Positions 51,441 through 59,939 of a DNA stretch of 64,000 nt are shown in pieces; position 1 is the first letter of the stretch, and each line of letters begins with the position of its first letter. Position numbers and translations under genes: made by a program. The stretch comes from CBDDBX01 sp965225955 (GTDB lineage: Bacteria > Acidobacteriota > Aminicenantia > UBA2199), in the NCBI GenBank assembly GCA_965225955.1, contig CBDDBX010000027.1, forward strand, positions 1 through 64,000. The letters are read 5' to 3'. The notes beneath the pieces are model-generated. The model had not been told where the DNA came from. It ran no database searches and saw only the letters and a list, made by a program, of their open reading frames with translations.

Positions 51441-51465
51441 GTAACCGGTTTTTATAACCGGTTAC
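51441..51465. terminator. Bidirectional terminator hairpin
   Basis: A 10-bp perfect stem GTAACCGGTT / AACCGGTTAC with a TTTAT loop between the convergent PfkB and CheZ-like genes. Confidence 0.72.
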
Positions 51466-51478
51466 ATATTAAAGATTT

Positions 51479-52312
51479 CTATTTCTGCTGGCTGTTAAAG
51501 TCAGCAATTATTTTGTCAACATCAGAAAGATCTGCGTCTACTGAAGCTGCAGCTCTTGATCCTGTAACCTCATGTTCATCATCAACTGCTGCTGAGGCGT
51601 CAATCTGTCCCCCCTGAAAATCATTGATAATCTGGTCTACGTCACTTTTATCCTGATCAGAAACCATAGTTTTATTGTCGATCTGGTGACCGAAATGATC
51701 AGGTTTATCTGCTTCATATCCAAGAAGATCATTAAGATATTCATTCAGTTTGGCAAGAGTATACATTACCTTCATCAGTTTCTGACGGTTAATATCCTGA
51801 AACTGGAAAGCATCCATTGCGTCAAATATTGTATTCTCAATGGACTGGCTGTACTCTTTTAAATACTGCATCACTTCGGCAACATCAACAGCTCCGGGAC
51901 AATTCTCATTTAATTTTGAAATGTCTCCAATAAACTTGTTCTGTTGTGAAATGAGTGTAAGTACCTTGTCAAGGTAATTCATAACAAGGTTGGTACCCTC
52001 TTCAGAAGCCTCAGTAACTTTGGAGATCTGCCCCATAACCTTACCACGCTTCTGCGCTTCAGTAACAGCTGCCTGCTGTGGAGTTGGTTCAGGTTCAGCT
52101 GTTTCAGTGACAGGTTCTGCTACTGGTTCAGTTGCAGCTGCAACACCAGTCGCTTCTGCAGCAATACTCTCTGCAACAGCCTGAAAATCTACTTCAGCTT
52201 CGTCTGTTTCTTCAGTTTTACTTGTTAGATTTTCGTAAATCTCCTGCTGTTTGTTATCTTCTTCAGCAAAACTACCGCTTTTCAGAAGCTCATCAATGGC
52301 ATTCTGATCCAT
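51479..52312 (-). CDS. CheZ-like CheY-P phosphatase with three putative CheY-binding peptides
   Basis: A 277-residue protein. The central helical region (about 95-200) holds DAMDAFQFQDINRQKLMKVM, matching the CheZ phosphatase motif in which QD-x-x-x-Q supplies the catalytic Gln. The N-terminus MDQNAIDELLKSGS resembles the CheY-P-binding end of FliM. Two near-identical acidic peptides, SDVDQIINDF and SDVDKIIADF, lie in the C-terminal 75 residues, the second at the end where CheZ normally binds CheY-P. An Ala/Glu/Pro-rich linker (about 40-90) separates the first part. It starts 2 nt after the CheY gene. Likely dephosphorylates CheY in a chemosensory pathway. Confidence 0.82.
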   Translation of the reverse strand: MDQNAIDELLKSGSFAEEDNKQQEIYENLTSKTEETDEAEVDFQAVAESIAAEATGVAAATEPVAEPVTETAEPEPTPQQAAVTEAQKRGKVMGQISKVTEASEEGTNLVMNYLDKVLTLISQQNKFIGDISKLNENCPGAVDVAEVMQYLKEYSQSIENTIFDAMDAFQFQDINRQKLMKVMYTLAKLNEYLNDLLGYEADKPDHFGHQIDNKTMVSDQDKSDVDQIINDFQGGQIDASAAVDDEHEVTGSRAAASVDADLSDVDKIIADFNSQQK

Positions 52313-52313
52313 T

Positions 52314-52664
52314 TTATTTGAGTACCGCCTCTACTTTCTCTTTCAGTGTTTCTGGTGTAAAGGGTTTTACGATGTAGTTGTTCACTCCGTTTTTCAGAGC
52401 TGACACGATATCATCTTTCGCAGCATTTGTTGTAACCATTAATATCGGAATAGATGCATTACCTGTTCTGACGTTCTTTACAAATTCAAGACCATCCATT
52501 TCAGGCATATTCCAGTCGGTAAGGATGATGTCAATACCACCAAGTTTAGTTAAAGCATCCTGTCCGTTTTCTGCTTCAACAATATCTTCGTAACCAATTC
52601 TTTTTAAGGTGTTTTTAATTATTCTTCTCATTGTTGAGGAATCATCTACGACTAAAAATTTCAT
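52314..52664 (-). CDS. cheY: CheY-type single-domain response regulator
   Basis: A 116-residue receiver domain alone, with DDSSTMRRII, the phospho-Asp in IILTDWNMPEMDGLEFVK, T in MVTTNAAKDDI, and the Lys in NYIVKPFTPETLKEK. Sequence style (RRIIKNTLKRIGY) is that of chemotaxis CheY. It lies upstream of the CheZ-like gene, with AGGAG before its ATG. With no flagellar genes in the window and a PilT-like ATPase next door, control of pilus-based motility is possible. Confidence 0.92.
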   Translation of the reverse strand: MKFLVVDDSSTMRRIIKNTLKRIGYEDIVEAENGQDALTKLGGIDIILTDWNMPEMDGLEFVKNVRTGNASIPILMVTTNAAKDDIVSALKNGVNNYIVKPFTPETLKEKVEAVLK

Positions 52665-52798
52665 TCTTTATCTCCTGCCGTTATTCATATTAATATCATA
52701 TAATTTAAAATTATTATTCTAAAAAGTCAACCGATTCGTAATCCATTATACCATAATCTCTTTTAAAAAACTTTTCCTCCAGGTAAAAGAGGTCAGGA

Positions 52799-52827
52799 TT
52801 GACATCATTTTGCTGTGTATATATATT
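52799..52827 (+). promoter_or_regulatory. Leaderless promoter of the PilT-linked hypothetical gene
   Basis: TTGACA (52799-52804), 17-nt spacer, TATATT (52822-52827), seven bases, ATG at 52835. Confidence 0.72.
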
Positions 52828-52834
52828 TTTAATT

Positions 52835-53284
52835 ATGACAGATATATATAAAGTTCCAAAGAAAGAGAAGGATGTAATTGTTCAACTTGATGGTAAAGCG
52901 GGGACACCGGAAAAATACACTGTTTTTCTGAACTGTATTTCAAGATATGGCAATACAGAAGAGACAGTGGATGAATTTCTCAAAGAGTCTGTGGACTTTT
53001 TTGGGGTAAGAGCAGTTGAAGATGGACGTTTTTCAATAATTAATTATGAGGCTATTGTCTATGTAATGGAAACCGAAGCCTTTGATCACGAAGCCAGAGA
53101 CAGTTACAAACTGGTACTTGCAGGTGGTGAAGAGATTGATGTTCTTGATTACACTCAGAGACCCTCTCAATACTCCAGAATACTCGACTATCTTAATAGT
53201 GGGGAAAAGTTTCTCTCTTTTATCTGTGATAACAGGCGTATTTACGTCAATCGTGCCAAAATTCTGAGAGTTGAAGTCAAATGA
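52835..53284 (+). CDS. Hypothetical protein coupled to a PilT-like ATPase
   Basis: A protein of 149 residues, predicted mixed alpha/beta and cytoplasmic. I recognise no domain. It contains GKAGTPEKYTVFLNCISRYGNTEETVDEFL and a C-terminal LSFICDNRRIYVNRAKILRVEVK; strands rich in Val/Ile suggest a compact beta fold such as a PilZ- or LytTR-like unit, but the PilZ RxxxR motif is not seen. Its stop overlaps the PilT start by 4 nt, so they are co-translated. The start at 52835 is set by the promoter spacing. A role in pilus retraction control is inference. Confidence 0.72.
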   Translation: MTDIYKVPKKEKDVIVQLDGKAGTPEKYTVFLNCISRYGNTEETVDEFLKESVDFFGVRAVEDGRFSIINYEAIVYVMETEAFDHEARDSYKLVLAGGEEIDVLDYTQRPSQYSRILDYLNSGEKFLSFICDNRRIYVNRAKILRVEVK

Positions 53285-54720
53285 GCAGCAATATAGAGAA
53301 GTTCCTTGATGCATTCCTTAACTGGAATGGTGAGAGGCTTATCGTTGCACTGGGTAAGCAGGTTTGTGTTGAAAAAGATACTTCTCTGGTGCCAATAATT
53401 AAAAAAGAACTGAATGAAAGGGAGTTTCAGCTCCTTAAATCTGAGTTCAGTAAAATTTTTGGTGATAACAGATCTATTGAATTCAGAGGCAGAGAAATAT
53501 TTGTCTCTTCAAATGAGAGTGAGTTAATATTCTCGGTTGCTGACGATAGCCAGATAACCGGTGCATTTGCACGGGGTGATGTTGAAAAGAGTATGAGTAG
53601 CCCTGAACCAGTTGCAGAAGAAGAACCAGTAGTACAGGGGAGTGCGGAATTTAATCTCCAGAGTCTTCTTAAGCTGATGGTTGATAAAGGCTGTTCTGAT
53701 CTGCACTTATGTACAGGATGCTACCCTTACATGAGACTTGACGGGGACATGATTACCTTTGAAGAGTACGGTAAGATTGAAGAGAAGGTGCTGTGGGAAC
53801 AGCTGGAAGAGATAACACCTGGTATCAATGTTGACGAGTTCAGAAAAGATAATGACACTGATTATGCATACTCCCGGAAAGGGCTTGCACGGTTCAGGGC
53901 AAACCTTTTTAAAGACAACAGAGGTGTTGGAGCTGTTTTTCGTCAGATTCCCGAAAAGATACTTACTGTTGACCAGCTTGGAGTACCTGAAGCGGTAGTG
54001 AATCTCTGTTCTATTCCTAAAGGACTTATTCTGGTAACAGGGCCTACAGGAAGTGGTAAATCAACTACTCTGGCAGCACTGATAGATAATATAAACAGAA
54101 CTCAGAAAAAGCATATAATTACAATTGAAGATCCAGTGGAATTTGTGCATGAAAACCAGCTCTCACTTGTTAATCAGAGAGAGATAAGTACTCATACACA
54201 CTCATTTAAAAGAGCCCTGAGGGCTGCTTTAAGAGAAGATCCCGATGTGATTCTTGTTGGTGAGATGAGAGATCTGGAAACTATTGCAATTGCAATTGAA
54301 ATGGCTGTTACAGGGCATCTTGTATTTGGAACCCTGCATACTTCTACAGCTATGGGAACTGTAGATCGTATAATTGATCAGTTTCCTGCAGATGAGCAGC
54401 CCCAGATCAGAACAATGCTTGCTGATTCACTTAAAGGAGTTGTTTCACAGACTCTGCTTAAAAAGAAGAAAGGGGGAAGAGTTGGAGCTTATGAAGTTCT
54501 GATTTCAAGTCCTGCAATAGCAAATCTTATCAGAGAAGGGAAAACCTTCCAGATTGCAACTCTCATGCAGACAGGTAAAGCTCAGGGAATGCAGATGATC
54601 AATTCTGTACTTGCTGATCTTGTAGCTTCAGGTGAGGTTGATGCTGATGAGGCCGTTATGAAAGCTGTAGACAAAGATAATCTGAAAATGCAGCTTAAAG
54701 GAAAAGGACTTATGGATTAA
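53281..54720 (+). CDS. pilT: PilT-like type IV pilus ATPase with N-terminal extension
   Basis: A 479-residue protein. Residues 1-130 are an extra N-terminal domain not in standard PilT, possibly the counterpart of the upstream hypothetical. The PilT ATPase starts at LLKLMVDKGCSDLHLCTGCYPY, with Walker A GPTGSGKSTT, Asp box IITIEDPVEF, Walker B DPDVILVGEMRD, His box VTGHLVFGTLHT and the retraction motif AIANLIREGK (AIRNLIRE in PilT). It should power pilus depolymerisation for twitching. Other pilus genes are not nearby. Confidence 0.9.
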   Translation: MSSNIEKFLDAFLNWNGERLIVALGKQVCVEKDTSLVPIIKKELNEREFQLLKSEFSKIFGDNRSIEFRGREIFVSSNESELIFSVADDSQITGAFARGDVEKSMSSPEPVAEEEPVVQGSAEFNLQSLLKLMVDKGCSDLHLCTGCYPYMRLDGDMITFEEYGKIEEKVLWEQLEEITPGINVDEFRKDNDTDYAYSRKGLARFRANLFKDNRGVGAVFRQIPEKILTVDQLGVPEAVVNLCSIPKGLILVTGPTGSGKSTTLAALIDNINRTQKKHIITIEDPVEFVHENQLSLVNQREISTHTHSFKRALRAALREDPDVILVGEMRDLETIAIAIEMAVTGHLVFGTLHTSTAMGTVDRIIDQFPADEQPQIRTMLADSLKGVVSQTLLKKKKGGRVGAYEVLISSPAIANLIREGKTFQIATLMQTGKAQGMQMINSVLADLVASGEVDADEAVMKAVDKDNLKMQLKGKGLMD

Positions 54721-54774
54721 GTTCTTTTCTGCTCAGGATCTTTGTTATTAAAAAAAAGACTATTTATTTCATAA

Positions 54775-54800
54775 AAAGACAGTAATTTTACTGTCTTTAT
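54775..54800 (+). terminator. Terminator after pilT
   Basis: An 11-bp stem AAAGACAGTAA / TTACTGTCTTT followed by ATT. Confidence 0.75.
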
Positions 54801-54884
54801 TCCTAATCGTAAAAAAAATTTTTTTTTGCTTTAAAATCCTCTATATAAGTGAGCCGGAAAGGGGATACTGCTGTTCTGACAGAG

Positions 54885-54913
54885 TTGACTTTTGATCTGA
54901 ATAACGATATAAA
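54885..54913 (+). promoter_or_regulatory. Leaderless promoter of purF
   Basis: TTGACT (54885-54890), 17-nt spacer, TATAAA (54908-54913), six bases, then the ATG at 54920. No Shine-Dalgarno. Confidence 0.75.
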
Positions 54914-54919
54914 ATCTCT

Positions 54920-56377
54920 ATGTGTGGCGTAATAGGAATATATGACAGTGAAGAAGTAATTGCAAAAATGTACTCAGCAATGCTGACACTTCAGCATAGA
55001 GGACAGGATTCAGCAGGAATAGTAACCTTTGATGGTGCAAGATACCATATGAAAAAAGGGAACGGGCTTATAAGGGATATCTTTGACACAAATAATGTCT
55101 CCCGTCTTACCGGAGATGTTGCAATTGGTCATACAAGATATCCTACAGTAGGTGGTGGTATCAGTGAGGATGCCCAGCCTTTCTGGATTAATCAGCCATT
55201 TGGTATGGCAGGAGCTCACAATGGAAATGTAACAAATTTCTATGAACTGAAAAAAGAGCTCTTTGAGAAGTCCCAGAAAATTGTTAATTCCAACTGTGAC
55301 GGAGAGGTTATTCTCCACGTTTTTGCAGAATATATAGATCGTTATAAGAAAAAGAAGATCACTCCGCAGATTATCTTCGGAGCAGTAAGACATGTATATA
55401 AGAAAGTTAAAGGCAGCTATTCAGCAGTAATTCACATTGCCGGTATAGGTATGGTGGCTTTCAGAGATCCATGGGGACTGAGACCTCTGGTGTTTGGTCA
55501 GAAAGACAATAAAACCTTTGGCTTTGCTTCTGAAAGTATTTCCCTGGATATTGTTGGTCTTGAAAATATTGTTGATGTTGAACATGGCGGAGCAGTTTTT
55601 ATTAACAGCGAAAAGAAGGTTTATAAGAAAAAGGTACTTAATAAACCATTCAGGCCATGTATTTTTGAATATATCTATTTTGCCCGCCCTGATACTGTAA
55701 TTAACGGTATAAATGTAGATGCGGCAAGAGTTTCTCTTGGAAGAAAACTGGCAAGAAAAATCAGAAAGGAGAATCTGGATATTGATGTTGTTATTCCGGT
55801 TCCCGATTCAGCCAGAGCAGCTGCTATTGAAATTGCCCGCTCACTTCGTGTTAAGTATCGTGAAGGTCTGGTTAAAAACAGATACATCGGTCGTACTTTC
55901 ATAATGCCGGGAAATAGTGTAAGAAAAAAATCCATCAGGGAAAAACTGAATCCTATCGTTGATGTAATTAAAGATAAAAGTGTTCTGATTGTAGATGACT
56001 CAATTGTAAGAGGTAATACTTCCAAATCAATAGTTGAAATGGTAAGAGAGACGGGGGCTAAAAAAGTCTATTTTGCATCTTACTCTGCGCCTCTTGTTGA
56101 ACCTTGCGTCTATGGTATTGATATGCAGACCAGAGGCGAATTTATCGCAGTTGATGCAACTGATAAGGAAGTTGCTGAAAAACTTGGGGCAGATGCAGTT
56201 ATCTACCAGAATGTAGCAGATATGGAGCTTGCTGTAAGAGAGCAGAACATGAAAATTAAATCTTTCTGTAAAGCCTGCTTCAATGGAATTTATCCTACTA
56301 AAGATGTTTCAGATGAGACACTTGAATCCATTGAAGAAGAGAGACTTGATATAAGCAGAAAGAATGAGAATGAATGA
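54920..56377 (+). CDS. purF: Amidophosphoribosyltransferase
   Basis: A 485-residue PurF. The nucleophile Cys2 starts the protein (MCGVIGIYD) and is exposed after Met removal, with no propeptide visible. The glutaminase domain contains LQHRGQDSAGI and IGHTRYPTVGG. The PRPP-binding domain has VLIVDDSIVRGNTSKSIVEM. A late Cys (KACFNGIYPTKD) is placed where Fe-S members have ligands. It makes phosphoribosylamine, the first committed step of purine synthesis. The promoter places transcription start at the ATG; no Shine-Dalgarno is present. Confidence 0.96.
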   Translation: MCGVIGIYDSEEVIAKMYSAMLTLQHRGQDSAGIVTFDGARYHMKKGNGLIRDIFDTNNVSRLTGDVAIGHTRYPTVGGGISEDAQPFWINQPFGMAGAHNGNVTNFYELKKELFEKSQKIVNSNCDGEVILHVFAEYIDRYKKKKITPQIIFGAVRHVYKKVKGSYSAVIHIAGIGMVAFRDPWGLRPLVFGQKDNKTFGFASESISLDIVGLENIVDVEHGGAVFINSEKKVYKKKVLNKPFRPCIFEYIYFARPDTVINGINVDAARVSLGRKLARKIRKENLDIDVVIPVPDSARAAAIEIARSLRVKYREGLVKNRYIGRTFIMPGNSVRKKSIREKLNPIVDVIKDKSVLIVDDSIVRGNTSKSIVEMVRETGAKKVYFASYSAPLVEPCVYGIDMQTRGEFIAVDATDKEVAEKLGADAVIYQNVADMELAVREQNMKIKSFCKACFNGIYPTKDVSDETLESIEEERLDISRKNENE

Positions 56378-56389
56378 GAATAACTTTTA

Positions 56390-57526
56390 ATGACAAATAG
56401 TGCCGTAGCCAGCTCCGGTAATTTAAGGGGGGTAGAACTTCTGCCTCTCTATTTCAGACTTTATCGTGAAAAACTTACCTGTACTCTGGTAATAACAAGT
56501 GACAGATTTGAGAGAAAAATCTATGTTGTGGATGGAAAACTGATCTTTGCATCTTCAAACGCTGTAGATGATTCCCTCGGTCGTTTTATGGTGAGAACCC
56601 GTATTATTGATGAAGATATCTTCGCCCGGGCCAGTCGCCACATGAAAGACAGGAAAGTACGTTTTGGTCGTGCTCTTCTGGAAATGAAGCTGATAGATTA
56701 TGAGAGACTCTGGTATTCAGTGAAACAGCATATGAAGGAGATTATCTTCAGAACTATGCAGATTTCAAGAGTTGATTACAGAATCATTCATGATCAACAG
56801 GGAATAGAAGAGAATATTACTCTCGATTCGGAGATACCGGAAATTCTGGCAGATTCTTTGAGACAGGTTAAGAATCAGCAGGATTTTATAACCGATTACT
56901 TCGCAGATATAACAAATATATATGTCAGGAATCCGGCTCATGCGGATAGTATCTCTTTAAGAGAGTATGAAAAACATGTTCTGGATCTTGTAAAAAGAGG
57001 GAGTGAGCTTGAAACTCTGATAGAGCAGTGTGAGCTTCTTAAAGAAGATACTCTGAAGATATTGTACCTGTTTTTATCACTGGGAATTGTTTCAACAGAT
57101 ATCTCCTGTCAGATGAAGAGTGTAAAAGAAGAACCTTCCGGGGATGTTTCATCAGCATCTATACCATCCTCTTCCTCTTTCTCATCTTTTGAAGAGGCTC
57201 TCGGGTACTATAACAGAAAATATGTAATGGTTTTTAAATCCCTTACCAAAGAGATAGGCCCAATTGCGTACTCCATTATTTCAAAAGCTCTGGACGAGGT
57301 TTCTGAAACTCTTCCGGGGACTCTTAAAAAAGTCAGTCTCTGTTATGATGGAAGAATAGAAGAAGAACCCATTCTTAAAGCTGTATGGTATCACGATTTT
57401 GATAAGCATATTGCAGAGTTTGTAAGAGGGCTGGAAGAGCTCTTATATGCAGAACTCTTTGCTATAAAAAAACATCTTGGACCTGCCTATGAGCAGCAGA
57501 TACTTAAATGGATCAATACTCAGTAA
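56390..57526 (+). CDS. PATAN/DUF4388 protein
   Basis: A 378-residue cytoplasmic protein. The N-terminus (about 10-110) matches the PATAN/DUF4388 pattern: GVELLPLYFRLYREKLTCTLVITSDRFERKIYVVDGKLIFASSNAVDDSLGRFM. The rest is helical with a Ser-rich linker near residue 255-265 and a C-terminal helical bundle. PATAN proteins are signalling adaptors found in bacteria with surface motility and cyanobacterial phototaxis. It follows purF by 12 nt but has no metabolic link. Role inferred as regulatory. Confidence 0.8.
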   Translation: MTNSAVASSGNLRGVELLPLYFRLYREKLTCTLVITSDRFERKIYVVDGKLIFASSNAVDDSLGRFMVRTRIIDEDIFARASRHMKDRKVRFGRALLEMKLIDYERLWYSVKQHMKEIIFRTMQISRVDYRIIHDQQGIEENITLDSEIPEILADSLRQVKNQQDFITDYFADITNIYVRNPAHADSISLREYEKHVLDLVKRGSELETLIEQCELLKEDTLKILYLFLSLGIVSTDISCQMKSVKEEPSGDVSSASIPSSSSFSSFEEALGYYNRKYVMVFKSLTKEIGPIAYSIISKALDEVSETLPGTLKKVSLCYDGRIEEEPILKAVWYHDFDKHIAEFVRGLEELLYAELFAIKKHLGPAYEQQILKWINTQ

Positions 57527-57590
57527 AACTTGAGAAGAAGCAGCTGGTTTTTCTGCGGATAATCTATTTTATTCTGCTCTTTTTCTGCCT

Positions 57591-58508
57591 ATGAAAAAAA
57601 ATATTGTACAGATTCTGGGACCCACCGGAACAGGTAAAACCCGTATCACAATAGATCTTTGTAAAAGAATCAGAGGAGAGGTTATTTCAGCTGATTCAGT
57701 TCAGGTTTACAAGGGGTTTGATATTGGATCAGATAAAATAGGAAAAGATGAAATGGAGGGGGTTCCCCACTTTATGATTGATGTCTTTGATCCGGCAGAG
57801 CAGTTTAATGCATCGATATTTCTGGAACACTCTTATAAAATAGCTGACGATATCGTTGCCAGAGGGGGAGTGCCCGTGGTATGTGGTGGTACAGCTCTGT
57901 ACCATAGAGTGATGATAAAGGGGCTGTTTCAGGATAAGGGAGCAGTCAGAATCCGACGGGAAAAACTTGAAGCCCTTGCTGATTCACTGGGAGTAGAGAG
58001 ATTGTGGAACCGTGTCAGGGAGTTTGACCCGGAATATGCGGAAACTATAAAAGTTACTGATAGAAAACGGATTTTAAGAGCTCTGGAGATCTACTACAAC
58101 AACGGTATAATACCTTCCAGACTTTCTGAACATAATGTAACCCCTTATAGTGGGTGGAATTTTATAAGAATCGGTCTTGAAAGGGAGAGACAGCAACTAT
58201 ACAGACGTATTGAAAAAAGGGTTGACCAGATGGTTCACAAAGGCTTGTTTGAAGAGGTCGCAGCTCTGTTGAAGATCTATCCTGAGAGTGTACCTCCGTT
58301 TCAGGCAATTGGTTACAGGGAAGTTGTTCAGTATCTGAATGGTGAACTCTCATACGACAGATCTGTTGAGCTGATCAAGCAGCACACGAGGAATTTTGCC
58401 AAAAGACAACTCTCCTGGTACAGACAGGAAGAGGATATAATCTGGTTTAATCCAGACAAACCTGATGAAATAGTAGATATAGTTTCTGAAATTATTGCTG
58501 GTAAATGA
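57591..58508 (+). CDS. miaA: tRNA dimethylallyltransferase
   Basis: A 305-residue MiaA. The P-loop is GPTGTGKTRI, the prenyl/tRNA residues are in SADSVQVYKGFDIGSDK and the second part has GGTALYHRVMIKGL, RKRILRALEIYY and the C-terminal FQAIGYREVVQYL. It isopentenylates A37 of tRNAs reading UNN codons. Length normal. No Shine-Dalgarno before the ATG; the previous 60 bases contain no obvious promoter. Ends 65 bases before the lipoprotein gene. Confidence 0.96.
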   Translation: MKKNIVQILGPTGTGKTRITIDLCKRIRGEVISADSVQVYKGFDIGSDKIGKDEMEGVPHFMIDVFDPAEQFNASIFLEHSYKIADDIVARGGVPVVCGGTALYHRVMIKGLFQDKGAVRIRREKLEALADSLGVERLWNRVREFDPEYAETIKVTDRKRILRALEIYYNNGIIPSRLSEHNVTPYSGWNFIRIGLERERQQLYRRIEKRVDQMVHKGLFEEVAALLKIYPESVPPFQAIGYREVVQYLNGELSYDRSVELIKQHTRNFAKRQLSWYRQEEDIIWFNPDKPDEIVDIVSEIIAGK

Positions 58509-58572
58509 GAATAATTTATTCAGATTTTGCGATATGGGAATATAGTGATAAAATTGTACATCCGGAGGCACA

Positions 58573-59874
58573 ATGTATTATAAACCCCTTATACTCATTT
58601 TAGTTCTTGTTTTTCTTGGGTCATGTTCAGCTGGTAAAAAAGTATATCAGATAATTGATATTCCTGAGATGTCAGCATCACCCTGCGAAGATTTTAATTA
58701 TAAAAACGGCATGGTACAGCTGAAAACAGGAAGAGCTGAAGAAGCAATCAGGCTTATCAGTAGTAGTAGCTGCCCTGATGATGTTAAAAATGTTGGCCTT
58801 GGTTATGCCTATATGACAATGAAGAGAAGCGACATGGCTGAAGAGAGTTTTAAAAAAGCTCTTGAGGTTAATCCGGAAAATATCGATGCATCAGTAGGTT
58901 TGGCGAAAATTTATGAAGAGAAGGGTGATAAGAAACAGGCCTGGCATACATACTCATCAATTCTTACAAGAGAACCTGAAAACAGGGAAGCAAAAGAGAA
59001 GTTTGTTCTCCTGAGCAGCAGTGGAAAAGAAGAGAAACTAAAAGAGGCTCAGAACTATTTTGATAAAGGTGAGCAGGATAAATACATTGAAGCTCTTGAA
59101 GAGGCGGCAGCATATTCAGCAGATGATCCGGAGCTGTTGAAAAGAATTGCTGATTACTTTTTTGAAAATCAGAACTATACAAGTGCTCTGAAATATTTTG
59201 AGAAATTAAGGGATATTGACGGAGAAGATTCTGTTATAGATCAGCTTGCAGTCTGTTATGAAAATACTGATAAAATCGATGCAGCAATAATTCTGTACAG
59301 CAGGCAGTTGCAGAAGAATCCCGGAAGTATTGAGTTGCAGAATAAGATCAATGAACTGAAAGCACGATTTGTAGATACTGAACTGCCAAATCAGTTTAAA
59401 GATATCTTCTTCAAAGATGAACTTAACAGAGAAGATCTTGCAATACTTATAGGTCACTATTTTGAAAACTACCTGGATCTGAATAACCGTCCTGTGATCA
59501 TCACAGATATTAACAGAACATTTTCCAGAAACTATATTATAAAAGTCTGTACTCACGGAATCATGCAAATCAGACCTGATCACTCTTTTGGTGGAAATCT
59601 GAAAGTTAACAAAATCGAATTTGCTTCAGCAATGAAGAAGCTGATGGAAGTGCTTCTTAAAAGAGGAGATGTGCAGTTCTCTCTGAATCCTTCTGAAAAA
59701 CCAGCTCCTTCAGATATCGATGAAGCTCACAGATATTTTCAGACTATAAATTTTGTAACAGGGTACGGAATTATGGAACTTGACGATGAAAACAGATTTA
59801 ATGCTTCAGAAATTATGAATCCCGTAAAGAGTCTTGAGGTTATAAGAAGAATTCTGAATCTTATTGAGTCCTGA
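58573..59874 (+). CDS. TPR lipoprotein with C-terminal SLH-like region
   Basis: A 433-residue protein with a lipoprotein signal (LILVLVFLGSCSAG; lipobox LGSC, Cys18). TPR-type helical repeats occupy about 50-270 (e.g. MAEESFKKALEVNPENIDASVGLAKIY). The final 150 residues contain DELNREDLAILIGHYF, THGIMQIRPDHSFGGN and VNKIEFASAMKKLM, a pattern like S-layer homology repeats. Anchored in a membrane facing the periplasm, it probably scaffolds an envelope complex. CCGGAGG precedes the ATG. Confidence 0.82.
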   Translation: MYYKPLILILVLVFLGSCSAGKKVYQIIDIPEMSASPCEDFNYKNGMVQLKTGRAEEAIRLISSSSCPDDVKNVGLGYAYMTMKRSDMAEESFKKALEVNPENIDASVGLAKIYEEKGDKKQAWHTYSSILTREPENREAKEKFVLLSSSGKEEKLKEAQNYFDKGEQDKYIEALEEAAAYSADDPELLKRIADYFFENQNYTSALKYFEKLRDIDGEDSVIDQLAVCYENTDKIDAAIILYSRQLQKNPGSIELQNKINELKARFVDTELPNQFKDIFFKDELNREDLAILIGHYFENYLDLNNRPVIITDINRTFSRNYIIKVCTHGIMQIRPDHSFGGNLKVNKIEFASAMKKLMEVLLKRGDVQFSLNPSEKPAPSDIDEAHRYFQTINFVTGYGIMELDDENRFNASEIMNPVKSLEVIRRILNLIES

Positions 59875-59902
59875 TATATCTATACATAATAGCAGAATAT
59901 TG

Positions 59903-59931
59903 TTGCTATCTTCATTTTAATGAACTATTCT
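59903..59931 (+). promoter_or_regulatory. Promoter of the diguanylate cyclase gene, leader of about 1 nt
   Basis: TTGCTA (59903-59908), 17-nt spacer, TATTCT (59926-59931), eight bases, ATG at 59940. No Shine-Dalgarno. Confidence 0.6.
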
Positions 59932-59939
59932 GAATAGTA

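Noticed and set aside
54800..54919. Purine riboswitch before purF
   Set aside because: No three-way junction or conserved loops, and the promoter lies immediately before the ATG, leaving no leader.
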